Of a DNA stretch of 11,878 nucleotides, positions 7,499 to 11,878 are shown in pieces. The notes under the pieces are model-generated. The model did not search any database. It worked only from the letters and a program-made list of their open reading frames with translations, and was not told the origin of the DNA. The first letter of the stretch is position 1. Each line of letters starts with the position of its first letter. The position numbers and the translations under genes were made by a program. The DNA comes from Candidatus Omnitrophota bacterium (GTDB taxonomy: Bacteria; Omnitrophota; Koll11; Gygaellales; JAHJCI01), in the NCBI GenBank assembly GCA_030622705.1, contig JAUXFU010000009.1, positions 1-11,878 on the forward strand. The letters are read 5' to 3'.

Positions 7499-7544
7499 AG
7501 GGTGTTTTAAAGATTTAAAACTGTGTTTTCCTATTCCTCCGACC

Positions 7545-7560
7545 TGGTGCCGAGGGAGGG
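7545..7560. repeat. Putative attL: 16-bp copy of the tRNA-Leu 3' end
   Basis: Identical to 8720-8735. The next base on each side differs (C before and G after here; A before and A after at 8720-8735). Only the acceptor 3' strand, CCA and a few T-stem bases are duplicated, so this is not a second tRNA. Confidence 0.65.
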
Positions 7561-7623
7561 GGGAGTTGATTTAAGGGAATTTTTGTTTATTTGTATTTGT
7601 GTGTTTTTGATTGTGTTCTTTTG

Positions 7624-7659
7624 CGTAACTTTATAGTTGTAATAGGGTTACGTTTTTTT
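7624..7659 (+). terminator. Weak terminator-like hairpin
   Basis: CGTAAC (7624-7629) pairs with GTTACG (7647-7652), followed by seven T (7653-7659). The stem is only 6 bp with a long loop, so efficiency is doubtful. A similar CGTAAC...TTTATAG string recurs near 7811. Confidence 0.35.
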
Positions 7660-7707
7660 ATTTGGTTCTATCTGGTTAGATGAGATTTGGATATTTTGAA
7701 TTGAATA

Positions 7708-7723
7708 TGGCACAAATTTGGCA
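7708..7723. repeat. 16-bp direct repeat, left copy (possible recombinase arm site)
   Basis: TGGCACAAATTTGGCA, identical to 8652-8667. It consists of two near-copies of TTGGCACAAA spaced about 10-11 bp apart, the spacing typical of arm-type binding sites of tyrosine recombinases. That function is inference. Confidence 0.5.
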
Positions 7724-7871
7724 TAAGCTCAAAAGCGAACCGAAGGGGAAAATCCACAATTGAAGGAAAAGCTTCAGCTATACATTTTATAATTCTAGCA
7801 GCTTTCAGTAACGTAACACTTTATAGGTTAAATAATTAAAGAAAGCGATTACAGAAGATATAAAAATTACC

Positions 7872-7900
7872 TTGACAATACAAGTTATATCTTGTATACT
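7872..7900 (+). promoter_or_regulatory. Toxin-antitoxin promoter with palindromic operator
   Basis: TTGACA (7872-7877) and TATACT (7895-7900) are separated by exactly 17 bp. A palindrome, ATACAAG (7878-7884) and CTTGTAT (7891-7897) with a 6-bp spacer, fills the promoter spacer and the first bases of the -10. This is the expected position for autorepression by the XRE antitoxin. The toxin ATG at 7905 is only 5 bases past the -10, so the transcript would be leaderless or nearly so. Confidence 0.75.
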
Positions 7901-7904
7901 TTAA

Positions 7905-8297
7905 ATGGAAGAAGATAGGCTTTCAGGTGTATATTATTTTGTAGATAAAGATAGGAATAAACCGGTTAAGGAATTTATCGGTTCTTTAACCATAAAAGAA
8001 CAAACAAAAGTATACGCCTATATTCGCGAATTAAAAAGGCAAGGAAATAACCTACACAGGCCAACGGCAGATTATTTAAGAGACGGTATTTATGAACTGC
8101 GGCCAAAGAAAAATAGAATATTCTATTTCTTTTACTTGCGAGACAGCGCAGTATTGGTTCATGCAATAAAGAAGAAAACAGAGAAAATTCCGGAGAACGA
8201 TTTGAGATTATGCATAAAAAGAAAGATTGAAACGGAATCTGAAGGCAAACATATAGAAAAAATGGAATTGCGAGGTGATTTAAATGAAGAAAGTTAG
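7905..8297 (+). CDS. RelE/HigB-like toxin (phage Gp49-like family)
   Basis: A 130-aa protein of the RelE-fold toxin group usually described as phage-derived Gp49-like or HigB-like; such toxins are mostly ribosome-dependent mRNA endonucleases. The family pattern is clear: YYFVDKDRNKPVKEFI (10-25), a helical region with KVYAYIRELKRQGNN, then DGIYELRPKKNRIFYFFYL (60-78, with the conserved basic Arg66) and VLVHAIKKKTEKIP (83-96). A tail of about 30 residues beyond the usual family end is rich in charged residues. The ATG at 7905 is the only start that keeps the first strand, and there is no upstream Shine-Dalgarno because the -10 box lies just before it. It overlaps the antitoxin start by 14 bp. 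Toxin-first gene order is typical of higBA. Confidence 0.85.
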   Translation: MEEDRLSGVYYFVDKDRNKPVKEFIGSLTIKEQTKVYAYIRELKRQGNNLHRPTADYLRDGIYELRPKKNRIFYFFYLRDSAVLVHAIKKKTEKIPENDLRLCIKRKIETESEGKHIEKMELRGDLNEES

Positions 8298-8613
8298 ATT
8301 AGAAAGTGTTGATATCGATCTAAAAGAGAAGTTAAAGAATAAAGAATTCAAACGGCTCTATGAAGTTGAATGCGCTAAAGTTGCATTGGCCCAGAAGATA
8401 GCTGAGTTGAGGCAAGATAAACACCTAAAACAAGTTGATCTTGCGAGAAAATTAGGGGTTTCTCAACAGTTTATTTCCCAAATTGAGACTGGAGACGAAA
8501 GGAATCTAACTATAGAGACTTTAATAAAAATAGCCAGATCTTTGGGGAGGGGAATTGATATTTCTTTTCCTAAGCCTTCCGGTAGGCGTTCATCTTGTTT
8601 AAAAGTAACATAA
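8284..8613 (+). CDS. XRE-family antitoxin (HigA-like)
   Basis: A 109-aa DNA-binding protein, the expected partner and autorepressor for the toxin upstream. A helix-turn-helix of the Cro/C1 (XRE) type spans about residues 39-95: KIAELRQDKHLKQVDLARKL, GVSQQFISQIETG as turn and recognition helix, then TIETLIKIARSLG. Residues 1-35 form a charged N-terminal region that may contact the toxin. The Shine-Dalgarno GAGGTGAT (8272-8279) is strong and lies inside the toxin gene, so the antitoxin can be made in excess of its leaderless partner. Its likely operator is the palindrome in the promoter at 7878-7897. The C-terminal tail after ISFPKPSG is short and basic. Confidence 0.88.
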   Translation: MKKVRLESVDIDLKEKLKNKEFKRLYEVECAKVALAQKIAELRQDKHLKQVDLARKLGVSQQFISQIETGDERNLTIETLIKIARSLGRGIDISFPKPSGRRSSCLKVT

Positions 8614-8651
8614 TTTGCTTGAAAGGAGCAGTTGATAGATTAGAATTTTAG

Positions 8652-8667
8652 TGGCACAAATTTGGCA
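8652..8667. repeat. 16-bp direct repeat, right copy (possible recombinase arm site)
   Basis: TGGCACAAATTTGGCA, identical and in the same orientation as 7708-7723, continuing into CAAAC so that two full TTGGCACAAA-like units are present. It is 52 bp from the tRNA 3' end. Confidence 0.5.
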
Positions 8668-8679
8668 CAAACGAGAAAC

Positions 8680-8710
8680 AGCCGTTGTAACTATCGCAGT
8701 TGCAACGGCT
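8680..8710. terminator. Hairpin between the antitoxin gene and tRNA-Leu
   Basis: AGCCGTTG (8680-8687) pairs with CAACGGCT (8703-8710); after one mismatch, AACT and AGTT extend the stem around a 5-nt loop. It could end both the toxin-antitoxin transcript (+) and the tRNA operon (-), but neither side has a long T-run, so termination is uncertain. Confidence 0.45.
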
Positions 8711-8719
8711 TTAAATTTA

Positions 8720-8735
8720 TGGTGCCGAGGGAGGG
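8720..8735. repeat. Putative attR inside the tRNA-Leu 3' end
   Basis: The same 16 bp as 7545-7560, here part of the functional tRNA-Leu gene. Integration on this side would have regenerated an intact tRNA. Confidence 0.62.
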
Positions 8736-8806
8736 ACTCGAACCCTCACGACCTTGCGGTCACCGGTTTTTGAGACCGGATCGTCTACCAATTCCGACAC
8801 CTCGGC
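8720..8806 (-). tRNA. tRNA-Leu (anticodon CAA)
   Basis: Read on the minus strand from 8806. Acceptor GCCGAGG pairs with CCTCGGC; discriminator A and an encoded CCA follow (8723 to 8720). The D arm contains GGAATTGGTAGACG. The anticodon stem CCGGT/ACCGG encloses CTCAAAA, giving anticodon CAA (decodes UUG). The long variable arm GACC-GCAA-GGTC is typical of class II tRNAs such as Leu. The T arm is GAGGG-TTCGAGT-CCCTC. Total length is 87 nt with CCA. Its 5' part overlaps the 3' end of the 141-aa gene by 47 nt, and it seems to be the last unit of the nfeD-floA transcript. Confidence 0.97.
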
Positions 8807-9185
8807 GAAGCTGGTAGGCCTTTGGCGGGCCTAAGATTGCGGAAAGAATAATTCCTTCCTTAAGTTTATCCGGCGAGCGAAAAGGTAGTTTTTGTTTGGC
8901 TTCCTCTGTTTGTTTGGGTAAAGGTTCAACTTTTGCCGGTTTAAGTCCTATTGGTTCTAATTTCGGTTTTTTGATTTCTCTGCTCGCGATAACCGGCTCT
9001 TTTGGCATTTGTTCAGGTTTAGGTTGAGCAGGGATTTCTTCAGCTACGGGAAATCCTAAGGTTTCAAAAAGGTTATTGGACTTTTCTCCCGGAGTTTCTT
9101 GCTGTTGTTCGTATTGTTTCTGTAGACTCTCAAAAAATCTTTTCAGCAAAATTATAGATATAATAAATATAAGTAAACGCCACAT
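8760..9185 (-). CDS. 141-aa membrane-anchored protein, third gene of the nfeD-floA operon
   Basis: I do not recognise the family. Residues 1-16 ([16 protein letters not shown]) form a single N-terminal membrane anchor or uncleaved signal. Next come a Gln/Glu-rich segment (SLQKQYEQQQ), a Pro/Lys/Glu-rich low-complexity linker (about 50-110), and a more ordered end with LKEGIILSAILGPPKA (about 108-123). The ATG shares one base with the floA stop (TAATG), so it is translationally coupled. The last 16 codons and the TGA (8760-8762) lie inside tRNA-Leu. The natural domain appears to end at GPPKA, so these tRNA-encoded residues (LRRGVGIGRRSGLKNR) look like read-through extension. Context suggests a role at the membrane with FloA and NfeD; nothing more specific is supportable. 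Confidence 0.75.
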   Translation of the reverse strand: MWRLLIFIISIILLKRFFESLQKQYEQQQETPGEKSNNLFETLGFPVAEEIPAQPKPEQMPKEPVIASREIKKPKLEPIGLKPAKVEPLPKQTEEAKQKLPFRSPDKLKEGIILSAILGPPKAYQLRRGVGIGRRSGLKNR

Positions 9186-10162
9186 TACTTTTTCTTGTCC
9201 TCCGGGGGTTTTCCGATATTCTCACGCATTAATGTATCCGCCTGAACATTGCGAATATTATAGTAATCCATTACCCCTAATTTCCCCTCACGGAACGCGT
9301 GGGAGATTGCTTTAGGAATTTCTGCTTCAGCCTCAATGACTCTTGCCTGCATTTCCTGTGCCTTTGCCTTCATTTCCTGCTCTAGGGCTACTGCCATTGC
9401 CCGTCGGGTTTCTGCGCGCGCCTGAGCTACTTTTAGGTCTGCCTCTGCCTGGCTTGTTTGAAGAGCTGCCCCTACGTTTTTACCTACGTCTACATCGGCG
9501 ATGTCAATAGAGAGAATCTCAAACGCGGTTCCTGCATCCAGGCCCTTGGAAAGCACATTCTTGGAAATTATATCCGGATTTTCCAGGACATGTTTATAGG
9601 TTGTAGATGAGCCGATGGTGGTAACGATGCCTTCGCCAACCCGGGCAATAATTGTTTCCTCGGTTGCTCCACCCACCAGGCGCTCTAAGTTTGCCCGTAC
9701 AGTAACGCGCGCCCTTGCCTTTAGCTCTATTCCATCCTTTGCCACTGCGGCTAAAACTCCCTGTTTTGGCGCGTCGATTACCCTGGGATTAACCGAGGTC
9801 TTTACTGCGTCCAGGACATCCCTGCCGGCTAAGTCAATTGCGCAGGCGCGTTCAAACTTTAGATTCAGGTTTGCCTTATCTGCCGAGATTAACGCCTTTA
9901 CTACGCGGATGACATCCCCGCCGGCAAGATAATGTGCCTCCAGCCGGTCGGTAATCACTACAAGGCCGGCTTTATGCAGCATTATCATTGAGTTAATTAT
10001 TATATGCGGGTCAACCTTTCTTAAACGCATGCCTACCAGGTTGAATATGCCGATGCGTACGCCGGCCGCAATTGCCGCAATCCATAAGCGAATTGGAATA
10101 AGGTAAACAAACAGGAATATAAAGGCGATGATAAATAGAACTATTAACACTAAAAACGGCAT
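9185..10162 (-). CDS. floA: Flotillin-like scaffold protein FloA
   Basis: FloA (B. subtilis YqfA family, formerly UPF0365) is an SPFH-type protein that organises membrane microdomains and affects fluidity. The product is 325 aa against about 330 in B. subtilis. The N-terminal 35 residues form a hydrophobic membrane hairpin ([20 protein letters not shown]). The SPFH-like domain follows ([67 protein letters not shown]). The C-terminal half is an Ala/Glu-rich coiled coil (about 225-290, [21 protein letters not shown]) as in flotillins. A strong Shine-Dalgarno, AAGGAGG, lies shortly before the ATG. It follows nfeD by 45 nt, the same order as yqeZ-yqfA in Bacillus, and is coupled to the 141-aa gene. 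Confidence 0.97.
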   Translation of the reverse strand: MPFLVLIVLFIIAFIFLFVYLIPIRLWIAAIAAGVRIGIFNLVGMRLRKVDPHIIINSMIMLHKAGLVVITDRLEAHYLAGGDVIRVVKALISADKANLNLKFERACAIDLAGRDVLDAVKTSVNPRVIDAPKQGVLAAVAKDGIELKARARVTVRANLERLVGGATEETIIARVGEGIVTTIGSSTTYKHVLENPDIISKNVLSKGLDAGTAFEILSIDIADVDVGKNVGAALQTSQAEADLKVAQARAETRRAMAVALEQEMKAKAQEMQARVIEAEAEIPKAISHAFREGKLGVMDYYNIRNVQADTLMRENIGKPPEDKKK

Positions 10163-10183
10163 TTTATCCTCCTTATTATTTTA

Positions 10184-10211
10184 ATAGGACGTCACGAAAG
10201 TGCCGTCCTAT
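10184..10211 (-). other. Hairpin across the nfeD stop codon
   Basis: ATAGGACG and CGTCCTAT (10184-10191 with 10204-10211) form an 8-bp stem; after a mismatch three more pairs (CAC/GTG) close a 4-nt loop. The nfeD stop (10208-10210) lies in one arm and the floA Shine-Dalgarno follows shortly after. No U-run follows, so it is more likely an mRNA-stability or translation-tuning element than a terminator. Confidence 0.5.
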
Positions 10212-11707
10212 CTTAATTCTTTTACGATAATTCTATTGCCTTCTATTTTTACTACTTTAATCTCCTTATCCTTGTCAATAAATTCACCCTCGGTAATCAC
10301 GTCTTGTGTGTTTTCTTCAATCACTGCCCGGCCGGTGGGCCTTAATGGGCTAAGGCTTCTGCCGGTTTTTCCTAAATAGGATTCTTGTGATGCGGCTGAT
10401 TGGAATCCCTCTTTTCTTGTCTCAGCAGAACTTAAGACCAGCCTTTTCCATAGCCCTGTATGCGGTAGAAGCTTCCAGGATAGAATTAATCCGGCAAAGG
10501 TGATAATAATAGCAAAGCTCATTGTGTAAAATGCCTGGGTTAATTGTGTCGCGGGCGCAGAAAGAGGGTGTTTAACCAAGCTTAAAAATATACCGGTAAG
10601 GATGAGAATAATCCCTGAGATTCCGGCAATACCAAAGCCGGGGATAACAAAGATTTCTAAAAGCAGCAGCAGGACTCCCAACAAGAAGATAGTTAATTCA
10701 GGCCAGCTGGCCAGGCCTACTAAGTAATGCCCCCAGAAGAATACGATCAGGCATGACAAACCCAGAGTTCCTGATATCCCCCAGCCGGGGATCCTTAATT
10801 CAAATAAGATACCCAAAAAACCAAGGGTTAAAAGTAAGGGGCTGATTAAAGGGTGGGTAAGGAAACGCACCAAAACCTCTGACCATGTGGCGCTGGTTTG
10901 GGTGATTTCTTTCTCGCTTAAGGCCAAATAATTAATCACTGCCCGGCGGCTATCCAGAATTTCTTCGGCCAGCCCAAGTTCCTTTGCCTCGTTTGCCGTA
11001 AGATTGAGCAATTTCCCTTTTGCGCTAATGGTTTTGATAATTTGGATATCCTTTTTTTTGTACTGCTGTTCTATTTCTTCCAATTCCCCGGCAGTCAAAA
11101 TGTTAACCTCGTCTTTTAACCTTACCTGTTTTATCTCAAAGTCCTTATCCACCATGCCTAAGGCTAAATTTGCCGGATGATTATTCTGTTCAGCCAGGGC
11201 CTTGAATTTTGCCCTAATTGCGGATACGGTCTTTTCGTCAGTAAGTTCATCCTTATTCATGAAGCTCATTGCCCGGGGTTCAGCTGAGCCGATGCTTGAG
11301 CCGGGAGACATAATGATTTTTTCGCAGGCAAGACTGATTAAAGCGCCGGCTGACCAGGCATGGTCATCGATAAAGGCAACGGTTTGAATTGGCTTTATTT
11401 CTTCAAGAGAATCGCATATTTCCACTGCCGCGTCCACCCGGCCGCCGAAGGTATCAATTTCAAGGATTATCGCGCTGGCTTGGTTATCCTCTGCTTCAAT
11501 AAGTGAGCGTTTGATAAAACCCGATAGGCCTAAGTCAATTGCTCCTTTTACCGGAATGATATAGACTTTGTTCGGGTTTCTTGTTAAAACTGGCGTATCC
11601 AGCTTGCTAAGAGGGCTACTTATGCGCTGAACCGGTTCTTCGCTTTGAGAGAAACCCAGAGTATAAATACAAGAGAGGATTAATAAAAAGAAGATAATCT
11701 TTCGCAT
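10208..11707 (-). CDS. nfeD: NfeD-type membrane-bound ClpP-class serine protease
   Basis: Long-form NfeD, 499 aa. Residues 1-20 are a signal peptide (RKIIFFLLILSCIYTLGFS). A ClpP-class protease domain spans about 45-260. Ser119 in HAWSAGALI is the expected nucleophile, and Lys159 (40 residues on) matches the Ser-Lys dyad spacing of Pyrococcus PH1510. The IDTFGGRVDAA and MSPGSSIGSAEP motifs are also present. About five hydrophobic segments follow between 284 and 412 (for example LLLTLGFLGILFE and LLGVLLLLLEIFVIPGFGIAG). The soluble OB-fold domain is at about 440-499 (GKTGRSLSPLRPTGRAVIE). It likely works with FloA encoded next in the operon, in membrane quality control. A consensus promoter lies just upstream, leaving almost no 5' leader. 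The start is fixed by the signal peptide. Confidence 0.96.
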   Translation of the reverse strand: MRKIIFFLLILSCIYTLGFSQSEEPVQRISSPLSKLDTPVLTRNPNKVYIIPVKGAIDLGLSGFIKRSLIEAEDNQASAIILEIDTFGGRVDAAVEICDSLEEIKPIQTVAFIDDHAWSAGALISLACEKIIMSPGSSIGSAEPRAMSFMNKDELTDEKTVSAIRAKFKALAEQNNHPANLALGMVDKDFEIKQVRLKDEVNILTAGELEEIEQQYKKKDIQIIKTISAKGKLLNLTANEAKELGLAEEILDSRRAVINYLALSEKEITQTSATWSEVLVRFLTHPLISPLLLTLGFLGILFELRIPGWGISGTLGLSCLIVFFWGHYLVGLASWPELTIFLLGVLLLLLEIFVIPGFGIAGISGIILILTGIFLSLVKHPLSAPATQLTQAFYTMSFAIIITFAGLILSWKLLPHTGLWKRLVLSSAETRKEGFQSAASQESYLGKTGRSLSPLRPTGRAVIEENTQDVITEGEFIDKDKEIKVVKIEGNRIIVKELR

Positions 11708-11716
11708 ATCGAGTTT

Positions 11717-11745
11717 AATATATCACCTTAACACTTGCTTGTCAA
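11717..11745 (-). promoter_or_regulatory. Sigma-70 promoter of the nfeD-floA operon
   Basis: On the minus strand, TTGACA (11745-11740) and TATATT (11722-11717) are separated by exactly 17 bp. Transcription would start near 11710, only about 3 nt before the nfeD ATG, so the mRNA should be leaderless or nearly so; no Shine-Dalgarno is present. Confidence 0.75.
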
Positions 11746-11768
11746 TGCTACCGACTGCGCATGTCAAG

Positions 11769-11814
11769 CCAAAATAGAAATGTCGTATTGTTACCAAAAT
11801 AGAAATGTCGTATT
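11769..11814. repeat. Two tandem 21-bp direct repeats
   Basis: Perfect 21-bp copies at 11769-11789 and 11794-11814, separated by 4 bp. Only two units are visible, followed by a T-rich stretch. Confidence 0.9.
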
Positions 11815-11823
11815 TTTGGTTTT

Positions 11824-11877
11824 TTAAAGAGCGCCTACTAAAGCTTCTTCTTTTTCTCTAGTGTTAAGCAAACCGAA
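11824..11877 (-). CDS. Possible 3' end of a minus-strand gene, cut by the window edge
   Basis: Read on the minus strand, a frame open to the window edge ends FGLLNTREKEEALVGAL and then TAA at 11824-11826. It lies just inside the presumed IS end, where a transposase gene could finish. Seventeen residues are too few to identify it, and it may be chance. Confidence 0.25.
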   Translation of the reverse strand, partial: FGLLNTREKEEALVGAL

Positions 11878-11878
11878 T

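Larger units (their letters stand above)
7499..7904. other. 406-bp non-coding stretch at the left end of the islet
   Basis: No credible gene is present. In order it holds: an AT palindrome GTTTTAAA-GA-TTTAAAAC (7504-7521); a 16-bp copy of the tRNA-Leu 3' end (7545-7560); a T-rich tract (about 7575-7620); a weak hairpin with T-run (7624-7659); the TGGCACAAATTTGGCA repeat (7708-7723); and the toxin promoter (7872-7900). No integrase fragment could be read in it. Confidence 0.7.
7545..8735. mobile_element. tRNA-Leu-targeted islet carrying a toxin-antitoxin pair, no integrase
   Basis: The islet is bounded by identical 16-bp direct repeats TGGTGCCGAGGGAGGG at 7545-7560 and 8720-8735. The right copy is the genuine 3' end of tRNA-Leu (CCA, acceptor strand and part of the T stem, read on the minus strand). 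This is the signature left when a tyrosine recombinase integrates into a tRNA 3' end. Inside are only the toxin and antitoxin genes plus a second pair of 16-bp repeats near each end. Because the integrase is missing, the element is either a deletion remnant or a non-autonomous cassette moved in trans. The flanks of the two core copies do not match beyond 16 bp. Confidence 0.6.
11762..11878. mobile_element. Probable end of an insertion sequence (body outside window)
   Basis: Beginning at TGTCAAGCC (11762), a 21-bp unit starting CCAAAATAGAAATG and ending TCGTATT occurs twice in tandem (11769-11789 and 11794-11814, period 25 bp). Termini starting TG with internal repeated transposase-binding units are typical of IS21-like and related elements. 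The assignment is by pattern only, as no transposase domain is in the window. The boundary is 17 bp from the -35 box of the nfeD promoter. Confidence 0.45.

Noticed and set aside
7545..7560. A second tRNA gene
   Set aside because: Only 16 bp of the 3' end match; no anticodon or D arm is present.
7560..7870. Remnant of an integrase gene at the left end of the islet
   Set aside because: I read the stretch in several frames and saw no tyrosine recombinase motif; stops are frequent.
8651..8773. A + strand frame reading VAQIWHKRE... and continuing through a stretch reading RGRDSNPH
   Set aside because: It runs antisense through tRNA-Leu and has no start context; tRNA complements often give such false frames. 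Not taken as an integrase tail.
9615..9932. A + strand frame of about 105 codons antisense to floA
   Set aside because: Shadow of the well-supported floA coding sequence; no start signals or recognisable protein.
11769..11814. CRISPR array
   Set aside because: Only two units with a 4-bp gap; there is no spacer-sized interval.

Overview
The window looks like chromosomal DNA from an uncultured, moderately AT-rich bacterium. The mix of an archaeal-like GMP synthase C-terminus, a divergent PurF, an nfeD-floA operon and uneven use of Shine-Dalgarno sites would fit a candidate phylum such as Omnitrophota. That placement is inference only, because no rRNA or other marker gene is present.

Left part (1-6560, + strand): a tight nucleotide-biosynthesis operon of guaA (3' part only), purF, carA and carB. 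Spacings are 47 nt, a 4-nt overlap and 35 nt. CarB keeps its ATP-grasp and allosteric motifs. The two glutamine-hydrolysing partners do not keep theirs: CarA has lost the catalytic Cys, His and Glu of its class I glutaminase domain, and PurF has lost the conserved Arg, Asn and Asp that bind glutamine, while keeping its PRPP site and 4Fe-4S cysteines. The simplest reading is an operon adapted to free ammonia.

Middle (6561-7498, + strand): a candidate sigma-70 promoter, an 81-codon bL27-like protein with its own terminator, and a translationally coupled pair of small unknown genes (54 aa, and 78 aa with two membrane segments).

7499-8735: a small islet. A 16-bp copy of the tRNA-Leu 3' end (7545-7560) and the tRNA itself (8720-8735) bracket about 1.2 kb. 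This holds a RelE/HigB-like toxin and an XRE antitoxin under a near-perfect promoter with a palindrome in its spacer. A second 16-bp repeat sits inside each end. No integrase is present, so this looks like a decayed or non-autonomous tRNA-targeted element.

Right part (8720-11745, - strand): a promoter followed by nfeD, floA, a 141-aa membrane-anchored protein and tRNA-Leu(CAA). The stop codon of the 141-aa gene lies inside the tRNA gene. NfeD (membrane serine protease) and FloA (flotillin-like scaffold) form a classic membrane-organisation pair.

Right edge (11762-11878): a 21-bp tandem direct repeat in a sequence beginning TGTCAAG, probably the end of an insertion sequence whose body lies outside the window.
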